Shown: positions 9,423-17,716, numbered from the stretch's first letter. The stretch: 64,000 nt of DNA from Gemmatimonadota bacterium (GCA_025359135.1 JANYHJ010000175.1:49822-113821), one strand, 5' to 3'. Numbers and translations are program-made. The notes: generated by a model not told the origin, from the sequence alone.

Positions 9423-9509
9423 CCGGCGTCCGGGCTGGCCGGCGGGCCGCGGTCTGGTTGCCGCGACCACGGGCAGGGGGTACCTTCCGGATCTCACCCT
9501 CGGGATGCC

Positions 9510-10328
9510 GTGGCCCCTCGCGTCCATAGTAGGTCCGCCCTTCACGCAGTCGCCCTGCTCCTTCTGGCGACCGTCGGCGGCTGCCGTCCGTCCTCCCTCT
9601 TCGAGGTGCCGTTCGGCCGGGGTGTCCGCTCCAGCCTGAGCGCCGATGGCGAAGTGGGGTCGGGCGACGTGCACGGCATGGTCAGCGACTCGGCCACCGG
9701 CCTGCCCGTCGTCGGGGCGCTGGTCTTTGCCACGAGCGACACCTCCCCCTTCGCGCCGCCGTCGAACTTCTCGACGGTCACGGATGGGTCGGGCCGGTTC
9801 ACCCTGCTCGACGTGCCGGCCGGCAAGCGGTTCGTCGAGGTTCGCGCCATCGGATTCACGCGCGAACGCCACGTCGTGCAGGTGCAACGCGGCCTCCAGT
9901 ACACGACCAATCTCGAGCTGCGCACGGGCGAAGCGCTCTACCTGCAGCAACTCGAGGACCTGCGCGTTCCCACGCGCGTCTCACCCTGCCGCCCCAGCGA
10001 CGTCAGCACCACGTGGATCGCTGGCGCCCTCGTGGAGGCGCTCTCGCCGCACGATCAACAGGATACGGTCGTGCGTCGCGACGGCCGCATCCCCACGCCG
10101 ACGCCCGAAAAGGTGCGCCTGGTCCTCAATCCGGATCAGTGTCGACGCGCCATCACGGCTTGGAACGAGCAGGGCGGCATTCCGAATCCGTATACGCAGG
10201 TCTACCTCTTCGACCTCGGCGGTGACGGCTACGCGCTGTTCGATCCCGCGCAGGCGCTGGGCAATGCCCAGGCGCGGGTTCCGGTGCTTTCGCGCGAGTT
10301 CCGCCTGCTCACGATCCTGAGCTTCTAG
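9510..10328 (+). CDS. lipoprotein with carboxypeptidase-regulatory-like (Ig-type) domain
   Basis: 272 aa, GTG start. A lipoprotein signal (ALLLLATVGGC) gives Cys near residue 25. Residues about 50-125 form a carboxypeptidase regulatory-like/TonB-dependent-receptor-type beta-sandwich: VHGMVSDSATGLPVVGALVF, then GRFTLLDVPAGKRFVEVRAIGF. Such domains sit on surface proteins and receptors and are not catalytic. The C-terminal half is unfamiliar. A hairpin at 10336-10355 follows and separates it from the polyamine operon. Confidence 0.72.
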   Translation: MAPRVHSRSALHAVALLLLATVGGCRPSSLFEVPFGRGVRSSLSADGEVGSGDVHGMVSDSATGLPVVGALVFATSDTSPFAPPSNFSTVTDGSGRFTLLDVPAGKRFVEVRAIGFTRERHVVQVQRGLQYTTNLELRTGEALYLQQLEDLRVPTRVSPCRPSDVSTTWIAGALVEALSPHDQQDTVVRRDGRIPTPTPEKVRLVLNPDQCRRAITAWNEQGGIPNPYTQVYLFDLGGDGYALFDPAQALGNAQARVPVLSREFRLLTILSF

Positions 10329-10335
10329 CTCCACC

Positions 10336-10355
10336 CTCGCGCACCACGGCGCGAG
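10336..10355 (+). terminator. hairpin before the SPFH-polyamine operon
   Basis: Inverted repeat CTCGCGC / GCGCGAG with a 6-base loop, 8 bases after the stop of the preceding lipoprotein gene. There is no T tract. Its position argues against an SPFH start at GTG 10355 and for the ATG at 10391. Confidence 0.42.
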
Positions 10356-10390
10356 TGTCTCACGCGTATGCCCCGTTCCCGGAGCTGGCC

Positions 10391-11329
10391 ATGGGCCTCG
10401 GCAACTTCCTGAAGAAGCAGTTCATCGATGTCATCCAGTGGACCGAATCGGATGACACCACGCTCGCGTGGCGCTATCCGATGGCGGACCAGGAAATCCA
10501 GTACGGCGGTCAGCTCACGGTGCGCGAGTCGCAGCGTGCGCTCTTCGTCAACGAGGGCAAGGTCGCCGACACGTTCGGCCCCGGCCTCCACACCCTCGAG
10601 ACGCGGAACGTCCCGCTGCTCACCAACCTCAAGAACTGGGACAAGCTCTTCAAGTCCCCGTTCAAGAGCGACGTCTACTTCTTCTCGACGCGCACGCGGA
10701 CGAACCAGAAGTGGGGCACGCAGAATCCCGTCACGATCCGCGACAAGGACTTCGGCGCCGTGCGCCTGCGCGCCTTCGGCATCTACAGCTGGCACTTGAG
10801 CGACCCGGTCGCGTTCCACACCAAGCTCTCCGGCACGCGCGAGAGCTACGGCGTGGCCGACATCGAGGGCCAATTGCGCAACACGATCGTCGGCGCGGTC
10901 TCGGCCGCGTTCGCGCAGAGCGGCGTGCCGTTCCTCGACATGGCGGCCAACACGCCGGCCATGGGCGACGCGATGAAGGCACTGCTCACGCCGACATTCG
11001 CCGACATGGGACTCGCGCTCGACTCGTTCATGGTCGAGAATGTCTCGCTCCCCGAGGAACTGCAGAAAGTCCTCGACCAGCGCATCCAGATGAACATGGT
11101 TGGCAACCTCGACCAGTACATGAAGTTCCAGGTGGCACAGTCGGTGCCGATCGCGGCCGCGAATTCTGGCGGTGGTGGCATCGCCGGTCTCGGTGCCGGA
11201 CTCGCCGCTGGCATGGGCATCGGCAACGCAATCTCGGGTGCCCTCAATCCGCAGGCCCCGACACCGCCACCGGCTGCGCCCGCCGCGCCTGCCGCCTCCG
11301 ACGCGACGTCCAAGCCGAGCGGCTCGTGA
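10391..11329 (+). CDS. SPFH domain protein (YdjI/virion-core-like), first gene of polyamine operon
   Basis: 312 aa from the ATG at 10391, behind GGAG at 6-base spacing. It has no N-terminal transmembrane segment. The SPFH-like domain begins at once (FLKKQFIDVIQW, then WRYPMADQEIQYGGQLTVRESQ), which is typical of the soluble YdjI/virion-core class associated with PspA-type membrane stress genes rather than of stomatins. The C-terminus has a glycine-rich linker (GIAGLGAGLAAGMGIGN) and a Pro/Ala tail. Its TGA shares one base with the ATG of the decarboxylase gene, so it heads an eight-gene coupled operon. It probably forms membrane-bound oligomers; its partners are presumably the downstream products. 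Confidence 0.87.
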   Translation: MGLGNFLKKQFIDVIQWTESDDTTLAWRYPMADQEIQYGGQLTVRESQRALFVNEGKVADTFGPGLHTLETRNVPLLTNLKNWDKLFKSPFKSDVYFFSTRTRTNQKWGTQNPVTIRDKDFGAVRLRAFGIYSWHLSDPVAFHTKLSGTRESYGVADIEGQLRNTIVGAVSAAFAQSGVPFLDMAANTPAMGDAMKALLTPTFADMGLALDSFMVENVSLPEELQKVLDQRIQMNMVGNLDQYMKFQVAQSVPIAAANSGGGGIAGLGAGLAAGMGIGNAISGALNPQAPTPPPAAPAAPAASDATSKPSGS

Positions 11330-11739
11330 TGGCCATCTACGGACAGGAATGGATCATCGAGGCGCGTGGCGCTGATGCCGCGCGCCTCGCAGATCAGGCG
11401 ATCCTCGAAGCGCTCTTCACGCGCATCATTACGGAGTTGCAGCTGACCCCGGTGGCAGGGGCACAATGGCATCGGTTCCCGGCGCCCGGTGGCATCACCG
11501 GCCTGCAGATGCTCGCCGAATCGCACCTCGCGGTGCACACCTTTCCCGAGCACGGCACGCTCTGCCTCAACCTGTTCTGCTGCAAGCCGCGCAACGAGTT
11601 CGATTTCGCGTCGGCGTTGCGGCTCCTCGTCGGCGCGCAGGTCACGCAAGTACGCTGCCTCGAGCGGGCGTACGGACCCGAAGGACAGCATCGCGCACGC
11701 ACGACGCCCGTCTCGGTCCGGGTCATCCGCTCCGAATGA
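11329..11739 (+). CDS. S-adenosylmethionine decarboxylase family protein (SpeH/SpeD type)
   Basis: 136 aa, the usual length of the prokaryotic class 1 enzyme. It should self-cleave between E64 and S65 to form the pyruvoyl cofactor: the AESHLAVHTFPEHG motif is present, with H70 and C85 at +5 and +20 from the serine, exactly as His68 and Cys83 relate to Ser63 in the Thermotoga enzyme. The product, decarboxylated AdoMet, is the aminopropyl donor for spermidine-type synthases, and such a synthase lies five genes downstream. The gene overlaps the preceding stop by one base and the next start by four. All key residues are intact, so I infer activity. Confidence 0.88.
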   Translation: MAIYGQEWIIEARGADAARLADQAILEALFTRIITELQLTPVAGAQWHRFPAPGGITGLQMLAESHLAVHTFPEHGTLCLNLFCCKPRNEFDFASALRLLVGAQVTQVRCLERAYGPEGQHRARTTPVSVRVIRSE

Positions 11740-12371
11740 GCGCGGTTCGCGCGTCATGTCCCAACTGCGGCGCGCAGATCGAGTTCCGGTGGGCGCAGGC
11801 GGTGCAGGCGACGTGCGGGTACTGCCAGTCGATTCTCGTCCGACATGACCTCGACCTGACCAAGGTCGGCACGAGCACCATCGTGCCGCTCACGCCATCG
11901 CCGATCCAGCTCGGCACCGAGGGCCGGTGGAACGGCCGCGGCTTCACCGTGATCGGACGCCTCGTCTACCGCTGGACCGGTGGCGGTTGGAGCGAGTGGC
12001 ACTGCCGCTTCGACGACGACACGAGCGCCTGGCTCTCCGACGCGCAGGCCGACTACGTGCTCACGCGACTGGTCACGCCGGCTGATCGCCTGCCGGACAT
12101 CGAGGCGCTGCATCCCGGACTGGTCGTGGTGCACGACCGGGTGCGCTACCGCCTCACCAGCGTGACACGTGCCAGCTACGTCGGCACGGAGGGCGAGCTG
12201 CCGTTCGCGTACCAGCCCGGTCCCGACGTGCCGTTCGCCGACGCGCGCAGCGAGGACGGTGGTTTCGCCACCATCGACTACAGTGAATCGCCGGCGCTGC
12301 TTTTTGTCGGCGAATCCGTCGAGCTCCGCCAGCTCGAATTGCGCAACCTGCGCGAGTTCGAGGGCTGGTGA
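11736..12371 (+). CDS. zinc-ribbon DUF4178 protein (first copy)
   Basis: 211 aa. An N-terminal Cys4 ribbon (CPNCGAQIEF ... CGYCQSIL, residues about 8-35) is followed by a DUF4178 beta-barrel-like domain (GRWNGRGFTVIGRLVYRW, then WSEWHCRFDDDTSAWLSDAQ). DUF4178 is a family of unknown function repeatedly found beside spermidine-synthase-like, AdoMet decarboxylase, DUF350 and SPFH/PspA genes; I state this from general knowledge. No transmembrane segment, so probably cytoplasmic or at the membrane face. It overlaps the genes on both sides by 4 bases. Confidence 0.82.
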   Translation: MSAVRASCPNCGAQIEFRWAQAVQATCGYCQSILVRHDLDLTKVGTSTIVPLTPSPIQLGTEGRWNGRGFTVIGRLVYRWTGGGWSEWHCRFDDDTSAWLSDAQADYVLTRLVTPADRLPDIEALHPGLVVVHDRVRYRLTSVTRASYVGTEGELPFAYQPGPDVPFADARSEDGGFATIDYSESPALLFVGESVELRQLELRNLREFEGW

Positions 12372-13687
12372 TAGGCGTCCCGGTTCGCGGGCTCAACTGT
12401 CCGAGCTGTGGCGCCGCGATCCAGCTGCGCGGCTTCCAGTTCTCGCAGAGCGTCGTCTGCAACAGCTGTCTGGCCGTGCTCGATGCGAGTGACGCCAACG
12501 TCGCCGTGCTGCAGACCTTCGACCAGAAGCTGTTCCGCTACGCACCGCAGCTTCCCCTTGGCAGCCGTGGCACGTGGAAGGGCGATCCGTGGGAGATCAT
12601 CGGCTTCCAGGTTCGGCAGATCACCGTCGAGGGTGACAACTACCATTGGCAGGAATACCTCCTGTTCAATCCCTTCCGCGGGTATCGCTACCTCTCCGAG
12701 TACGAAGGACACTGGAACGACATCGTGGCCGTGCGCGGCCTTCCGAACGTGGAACGAAACCGTGCGCACCCGGTCGCTTCGTGGCACAACGAGGCGTTCA
12801 AGCTCTTCCAGACGTCGCACGCCACCACCGTCTTCGCACTCGGCGAGTTTCCATGGATGGTGGCGGTCGGTGATCAGCTCACCGTGCGCGACTACGTCGC
12901 GCCGCCGTTTCTCCTGTCGGCCGAGGAGACCGAGGACGAGGTGAGCTGGTCGCTCGGAGAGTACGTCTCCGGTGAGCGGTTGCGCGCGGCCTTCAAGGTC
13001 AAGGAGGCGCTCAAGGCGCCGAGCGGCACGTTCGCGAACCAGCCGAACCCGCGCGCAGGACGCGCCGGAGCTTACTGGAAGGGCTTCGGTGTGATGTTGG
13101 TCGCACTCATCGCGCTCGTGGTTCTGCGCTTCGCGTCCGCCACTGACCGCGTCGCGACTCACCTCGAGGGCAGCTTTCACCCGGGCGTTGTCACTGACAA
13201 GGCGCCGTTCGTCTCCGACACCTTCACGCTCGGCGGGCGCACGTCGAACGTCGAGCTCGCGACGAAAAGCAGCGTGGACGGCTCGTGGCTCTTCCTCGGC
13301 ATGTCGCTCGTCAACGATTCGACCGGCCAGGTCCTCGAAGTCGGCCGCGAGGTCAGCTACTACTACGGCGTCGACGACGGCGAATCGTGGAGCGAGGGCT
13401 CCCGCACCGACCACGTCCGTGTGCCCGCCGTGCCCGCCGGTCGTTGGTTTCTCCGCATGGAACTCGACGGACCCGATTCCGGCCGCGCGATCGATTGGTC
13501 GGTGAGTGTACGCCGCGATGCGCCCGGCTTCGTCTGGTGGCTGATCGCGTTGGTGATCCTGGTCCTGCCACCCATCTTCATCGGACTGCGGTCTGCCGCC
13601 TTCGAGACGACGCGCTGGGCCGAGTCCGATTTCGCACCGAAGGGATCGAGCCGCGACAGCGACGACGACTCCAGCTCCGACGACTGA
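12368..13687 (+). CDS. zinc-ribbon DUF4178 membrane protein (second copy, acidic tail)
   Basis: 439 aa, GTG start overlapping the previous TGA by 4 bases. N-terminal Cys4 ribbon (CPSCGAAIQL ... CNSCLAVL), then one or two DUF4178 modules (GTWKGDPWEIIGFQVRQ; WQEYLLFNPFRGYRYLSEYEGHW). Transmembrane segments lie at about residues 238-257 (FGVMLVALIALVVLRF) and 378-397 (WWLIALVILVLPPIFI), enclosing a ~120-residue beta-rich domain probably outside the cytoplasm. The protein ends in a Ser/Asp-rich acidic tail (SRDSDDDSSSDD) that could bind polycations; that is inference. It is probably a membrane sensor or assembly platform for the operon. Confidence 0.82.
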   Translation: MIGVPVRGLNCPSCGAAIQLRGFQFSQSVVCNSCLAVLDASDANVAVLQTFDQKLFRYAPQLPLGSRGTWKGDPWEIIGFQVRQITVEGDNYHWQEYLLFNPFRGYRYLSEYEGHWNDIVAVRGLPNVERNRAHPVASWHNEAFKLFQTSHATTVFALGEFPWMVAVGDQLTVRDYVAPPFLLSAEETEDEVSWSLGEYVSGERLRAAFKVKEALKAPSGTFANQPNPRAGRAGAYWKGFGVMLVALIALVVLRFASATDRVATHLEGSFHPGVVTDKAPFVSDTFTLGGRTSNVELATKSSVDGSWLFLGMSLVNDSTGQVLEVGREVSYYYGVDDGESWSEGSRTDHVRVPAVPAGRWFLRMELDGPDSGRAIDWSVSVRRDAPGFVWWLIALVILVLPPIFIGLRSAAFETTRWAESDFAPKGSSRDSDDDSSSDD

Positions 13688-13872
13688 TGCCCATCCCACG
13701 CGGTTACCTCATCTTCGGCGTGCTGCTGCTTGCCACCGCCGCCGTCCTCGAGTTCCGTGGCACGAGCTTCGCCGCGACGCGAGAGAATCGCGGCGACCCG
13801 CGGTCCATCCGCAGCAACCCCGGTTCCTATCGGTCGACCTACTACGGCGGCCGAACTTCCTACGGCAAGTGA
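13687..13872 (+). CDS. 61-aa single-pass membrane peptide in polyamine operon
   Basis: 61 aa. One transmembrane helix (YLIFGVLLLATAAVLEF) is followed by a short Arg/Tyr/Ser-rich segment (YRSTYYGGRTSYGK). The ATG shares one base with the previous TGA. I recognise no family; the position, coupling and membrane helix indicate a small accessory subunit of the membrane complex predicted for this operon. Confidence 0.7.
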   Translation: MPIPRGYLIFGVLLLATAAVLEFRGTSFAATRENRGDPRSIRSNPGSYRSTYYGGRTSYGK

Positions 13873-13886
13873 GGCTTGAGCGTCCC

Positions 13887-14096
13887 ATGGACATCCTGCT
13901 GAAGAACGTCACCGCCAGCGTCGTCTACGCCGTGCTGGGTATCGTCATCCTGCTTGGCGCGTTCGTGGCCGTCGACAAGCTCACGCCCGGCCACCTCTGG
14001 AACGAGATCCTCCAACAGAAGAACTCCGCCATCGCCATCCTCATGGGCTGCCTCGGCATCGGGATTTCGATCATCATCGCGGCGAGCATCCACTAG
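13887..14096 (+). CDS. DUF350 family small membrane protein (YjfL-like)
   Basis: 69 aa with two transmembrane helices (VVYAVLGIVILLGAFVAV and AIAILMGCLGIGISIIIAASI) joined by a short loop containing DKLTPG, the typical half-unit of DUF350/YjfL proteins. These accompany PspA, ATP-grasp peptide/polyamine ligases and spermidine-synthase-like genes in many bacteria. Function unknown. It lies 14 bases after the 61-aa gene and 10 bases before the synthase. Confidence 0.85.
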   Translation: MDILLKNVTASVVYAVLGIVILLGAFVAVDKLTPGHLWNEILQQKNSAIAILMGCLGIGISIIIAASIH

Positions 14097-14106
14097 GCCA
14101 CGGCAC

Positions 14107-15603
14107 GTGGCCGCGGCGCTCTTTGCCACCGTCTGCCTGATCGCCGCCTGCGGGCTCGTCTACGAGCTCGTGGCCGGCGCACTCGCGAGCTACCTGCTCG
14201 GCGACTCCGTCACGCAGTTCTCCACCGTCATCGGCGTCTACCTCGCGTCGATGGGCATCGGCAGCTGGTTGTCGCGCTACCTCACGCGCGGACTCGCGGC
14301 GCGTTTCGTGAGCATCGAGCTGCTGGTGGCCGTCGTGGGCGGATGGTCGTCGACGCTGCTCTTCCTGGCTTTCGCGTACACCGAATCCTTCCGGGTCGCG
14401 CTCTATGCCATCGTCGCGATCATCGGCATGCTCGTGGGGCTCGAGGTGCCGCTGCTCATGCGGCTCCTGCGCGAACGCTTCACCTTCAAGGATGTCGTCG
14501 CGAACGTCCTGACCTTCGACTATCTCGGGGCGCTCATTGCCTCGATCCTCTTTCCGCTCGTGCTCGTGCCCAAGCTCGGGCTCGTGCGTGCGGCGCTCGG
14601 CTTCGGCATCGTCAATGCCGTGGTCGCGCTCTGGAGCACCTGGCTCTTCCGCGGCGTGCTCGGCGCCCCTCGCGCCCTGCGCATCGCCTGCGGCGTGGTG
14701 CTGGTCACACTGGTGGGCGGGTTCGTCGCGGGCGACAAGTTGATGGCCGCGGCGGAGCGTGGCCTCTATGCCGACGACGTGATCTTCGCGCGCACGACGC
14801 CCTACCAGCGCATCGTGCTCACGGTGTGGAAGGACGACCTCCGGCTCTACCTCAACAATCACCTCCAGTTCAGCAGCCGCGACGAGTACCGCTATCACGA
14901 GGCGCTGGTGCATCCAGGCTTGGCGGCACTGCCGGCGGCGCGACGCGTGCTCATTCTTGGCGGTGGCGATGGCCTCGCCTTGCGCGAGGTGCTCCGCTAT
15001 CCGGGGGTCGCGAGCGCGACGCTCGTCGATCTCGACGGCGAGATGACGAAGCTCTTCACCACGCACCACGACCTGGCCGCGCTCAACCGGCGGAGCTTCA
15101 GCGACCCGCGCGTCACCGTCGTCAACGCCGATGCCTTCAGCTGGCTCGACGCCCACGACGACACGTTCGACTTCGTCGTCGTCGACTTCCCCGATCCGTC
15201 GAACTACGCCGTCGGCAAGCTCTACACGACGGCTTTCTACCGGCTGCTCAAGCGACACCTCGCGCGCGGCGGACGCATCGTTGTGCAGAGCACTTCGCCG
15301 CTCTTCGCGCGCGCCTCCTTCTGGTGCATCGACCGCACGTTGCGTGACGCGGGCTTCGCGACCTCGCCGTATCACCTCTACGTTCCATCGTTCGGCGAAT
15401 GGGGGTTCGTACTCGCGGGCGTGGATCCGTACGTGGCGCCGACCACCCTGCCCGGTGGCCTGCGCTTCCTCAGCCTCGCGCAGCTCGGCCCCATGTTCGA
15501 CTTCCCACTCGACATGCGCGCCGTGGCCGTCGAGCCGAACCGGCTCAACGATCAGGTGCTGGTGCGCTACTACGAGAAGGAGTTCGAGCAGATCAACCGG
15601 TGA
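14107..15603 (+). CDS. membrane-integrated spermidine synthase-like aminopropyltransferase
   Basis: 498 aa from GTG 14107, directly after the DUF350 stop. The N-terminal ~220 residues form about seven transmembrane helices (for example ALFATVCLIAACGLVYELVA). The C-terminal half is a spermidine-synthase Rossmann domain: LILGGGDGLALREVLRYP binds decarboxylated AdoMet, VDLDGEM is the acidic ribose-binding strand, and VVDFPDPSNYAVGKLYTTAFY carries the catalytic-Asp region. Fused membrane/aminopropyltransferase proteins of this layout are known as a SpeE subfamily of uncertain substrate. With AdoMet decarboxylase in the same operon, it probably transfers aminopropyl groups to an amine substrate at the membrane. 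Confidence 0.87.
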   Translation: MAAALFATVCLIAACGLVYELVAGALASYLLGDSVTQFSTVIGVYLASMGIGSWLSRYLTRGLAARFVSIELLVAVVGGWSSTLLFLAFAYTESFRVALYAIVAIIGMLVGLEVPLLMRLLRERFTFKDVVANVLTFDYLGALIASILFPLVLVPKLGLVRAALGFGIVNAVVALWSTWLFRGVLGAPRALRIACGVVLVTLVGGFVAGDKLMAAAERGLYADDVIFARTTPYQRIVLTVWKDDLRLYLNNHLQFSSRDEYRYHEALVHPGLAALPAARRVLILGGGDGLALREVLRYPGVASATLVDLDGEMTKLFTTHHDLAALNRRSFSDPRVTVVNADAFSWLDAHDDTFDFVVVDFPDPSNYAVGKLYTTAFYRLLKRHLARGGRIVVQSTSPLFARASFWCIDRTLRDAGFATSPYHLYVPSFGEWGFVLAGVDPYVAPTTLPGGLRFLSLAQLGPMFDFPLDMRAVAVEPNRLNDQVLVRYYEKEFEQINR

Positions 15604-17132
15604 GCGACGCCCAGTCGGTCTCGCGCCGCGCCTTCGTCGCCGCTTCGGCCGCAGCCCTGGTCGGGCTCACGCACAAGGGTGAGCGCGGCGTGCGTGGAGG
15701 CTTTGTCGAGGACGGCGGCGCTGCGGGACACCGCCTGCGCGACAATGCCTCCCTCGGTCCCGTGCGCGAACGACGCCGGCTGCCGCTCGTGATCGTGGGT
15801 GGTGGCATGGCCGGGCTTTCCGCGGCGTGGTGGTGCGAGAAGCACGGCTTTCGTGACTACCTGCTGCTCGAGTCGGGAGACGAGGCCGGAGGCAACGCCC
15901 GCGCCGGTCGCAACGACGTGTCCGGCTATCCGTGGGGCGCTCACTACGTGCCCGTGCCCGGCAAGCAGGCCATGCTGGCGCGCGTGTTGTTCGAGGACCT
16001 GGGCGTGCTGCGCAACGGCGTCTGGGATGAGCGCACGCTCTGCCACTCGCCGCAGGAACGGCTCTTCTGGCGTGGCGAATGGCACGAGGGCTTCGAACCG
16101 ATGCTCAACGACAGCGCCGCCGATCGTGCCGAGTTCCGCCGATTCCAGGATCGACTCGACGGTTTGCGTTCGAGCGGCGAGTTCACCATTCCGGTTTCGC
16201 GTGGGCGGCCCGCGCGATCCGCCCTTGATGCGCTCACGCTTGCGCAGTGGCTCGATCGTGAGGGCTTTCGCTCGCGGGCGCTGCGCTGGTACGCCGACTA
16301 TGCGGTGCGCGACGACTACGGAACGGCTGCGCGCGATGCATCGGCCTGGGCCGGGCTGCACTATTTCGTCGCGCGCGAACCCGACGAGAAGGGGCCGCTC
16401 ACCTGGCCGGAGGGGAATGGCTGGATCGTGAAGCGGCTGCTCGAGCGCATCGGCACGCGCGTTCGAACCGGCGCGACCGTGCGCGCGGTCTCTCGGCCGC
16501 ACGGTGGACGCGTGGTGGTGGTGCGTACCGAGGACGCGGAGTTCACGGCCGATGCCTGCATCTGGGCCGCGCCGATCTTTGTGGCGGCCCGCGTGATCGA
16601 CGGGTTCGGGGCGTCGCCGCCCTTGACCACGGCGCCGTGGCTCGTGGCCAACCTCACCCTGCGCGAGTGGCCCGACGAGCGCGGAAGCGCGCCGGCGTGG
16701 GACAACACCATCGTTGATTCGCCGGGGCTTGGCTACGTGAACGCCACGCACCAGCGACTGAGCCGGCCGGGCGGGCCGACCGTGTGGACGTACTATCACG
16801 CCTTGGTGCAGCAGACCCCGCTCGAAGCGCGCCGGGCCCTGCGTGCGATGAGCTGGCGCGATGCCAGCGAGTTCGTGTTGTCCGACCTCGAGCGCGCGCA
16901 TCCAACGCTACGCCGCGTCGTGGAACGCGTTGACATCCGACGCTATGCCCACGCCATGGCACGACCGGAACCAGGTTTCTTGTCAGCCCCGTGGCGGAGT
17001 GCGCTCGCCGCATCACGCGGGCCGATCTGGTACGGCCACGCCGACCTGAGTGGACTGTCGGTCTTCGAGGAAGCGCAGGATCAGGGGGTGCGTGCGGCGC
17101 GCCGCGCACTGGCGCACATCGGGCGCGGTTGA
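15600..17132 (+). CDS. FAD-dependent amine oxidase-like protein with Tat-type signal
   Basis: 510 aa, GTG overlapping the synthase stop by 4 bases. A twin-arginine signal is visible at the N-terminus (SRRAFVAASAAALVGL). The dinucleotide-binding motif (VIVGGGMAGLSAA) lies near residues 63-75, followed by the acidic strand LLLESGDEAGGNAR. The rest resembles flavin amine oxidases/phytoene-desaturase-like enzymes, with a second dinucleotide-side strand and a C-terminal segment (YGHADLSGLSVFEEAQDQG) equivalent to the FAD-closing motif. As the last gene of a polyamine operon, a plausible substrate is the polyamine or aminopropylated product, oxidised outside the cytoplasm. The substrate is inference; the FAD fold is clear. 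Confidence 0.85.
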   Translation: MSDAQSVSRRAFVAASAAALVGLTHKGERGVRGGFVEDGGAAGHRLRDNASLGPVRERRRLPLVIVGGGMAGLSAAWWCEKHGFRDYLLLESGDEAGGNARAGRNDVSGYPWGAHYVPVPGKQAMLARVLFEDLGVLRNGVWDERTLCHSPQERLFWRGEWHEGFEPMLNDSAADRAEFRRFQDRLDGLRSSGEFTIPVSRGRPARSALDALTLAQWLDREGFRSRALRWYADYAVRDDYGTAARDASAWAGLHYFVAREPDEKGPLTWPEGNGWIVKRLLERIGTRVRTGATVRAVSRPHGGRVVVVRTEDAEFTADACIWAAPIFVAARVIDGFGASPPLTTAPWLVANLTLREWPDERGSAPAWDNTIVDSPGLGYVNATHQRLSRPGGPTVWTYYHALVQQTPLEARRALRAMSWRDASEFVLSDLERAHPTLRRVVERVDIRRYAHAMARPEPGFLSAPWRSALAASRGPIWYGHADLSGLSVFEEAQDQGVRAARRALAHIGRG

Positions 17133-17434
17133 GCAGGCGCGGGCTGCCGGCTGCGAGTGACGGACTGCGTGACACTCCTTCAGCGGCATCCGCACCCGTT
17201 CGCGCAAAGCGGTCATTTCGTGGAAGCCATCACCGCTGCCAGTCCGGCATTTGCTCGAACCATGCTCGAACTTTCGGTCTGTTTCTGAAGGACTCGGGAA
17301 TCGTGATCGACGGCACAACCGCTTGTCATCCATGGTGATAGGCCCCAACTGGGAGTTCAGAGCACCGCACGAGGGCAGTAGGACGAGTTGAGGAACAAGC
17401 GTGCAAGTGCAATGGGGACTTCAATTTAGGAGAC
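17133..17434. other. non-coding gap after polyamine operon
   Basis: About 300 bases without a convincing reading frame on either strand and with visibly lower GC than the flanks. I find no tRNA-like fold, no strong terminator and no clear promoter hexamer pair. It may hold the promoter of the small zinc-ribbon gene that follows or remnants of a lost gene. Confidence 0.5.
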
Positions 17435-17716
17435 TTGGTGGTTAAGATGCTTCATTCGTCGGTACGCCGTAGTCGTGCCGAGAAAGGGACATCTCCAGGA
17501 GGTATGATGCGGAAGCCGCGCCCGAATTCGTTCAATCCGGCCCAGGCCCTCCACCTCATCACGAGTGATCGTCAGGGGGCCGCTCTGAGTTGTCCGAGCT
17601 GCTCAGGCAAGATCAAGCGTGACCCCAACAAGGCACCGCCGCCGCCGTTGTCGCACGTGACACTGACGTGCACCAACTGTGGCCGATTCGCCCGCTACAT
17701 CGCCGGCGCCGCCTGA
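17435..17716 (+). CDS. small Cys4 zinc-ribbon protein
   Basis: Up to 93 aa. Two CxxC knuckles (CPSC and CTNC) lie in the C-terminal 50 residues, separated by a proline-rich loop (KAPPPPLSH). This predicts a zinc ribbon. The start is uncertain: TTG 17435, GTG 17438 and ATG 17447 follow an AGGAGA site at 17428, whereas ATG 17507 follows AGGAGGT at about 4 bases; the last gives 69 aa and may be the real one. No family recognised. A strong terminator follows at 17745. Confidence 0.6.
   Translation: MVVKMLHSSVRRSRAEKGTSPGGMMRKPRPNSFNPAQALHLITSDRQGAALSCPSCSGKIKRDPNKAPPPPLSHVTLTCTNCGRFARYIAGAA

Noticed and set aside
10355..10390. Upstream GTG start for the SPFH protein
   Set aside because: It lies at the end of a hairpin; the ATG at 10391 has a good GGAG and begins where SPFH similarity begins.
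17133..17434. Possible small RNA or gene in the gap after the polyamine operon
   Set aside because: No promoter pair, terminator or fold supports it.
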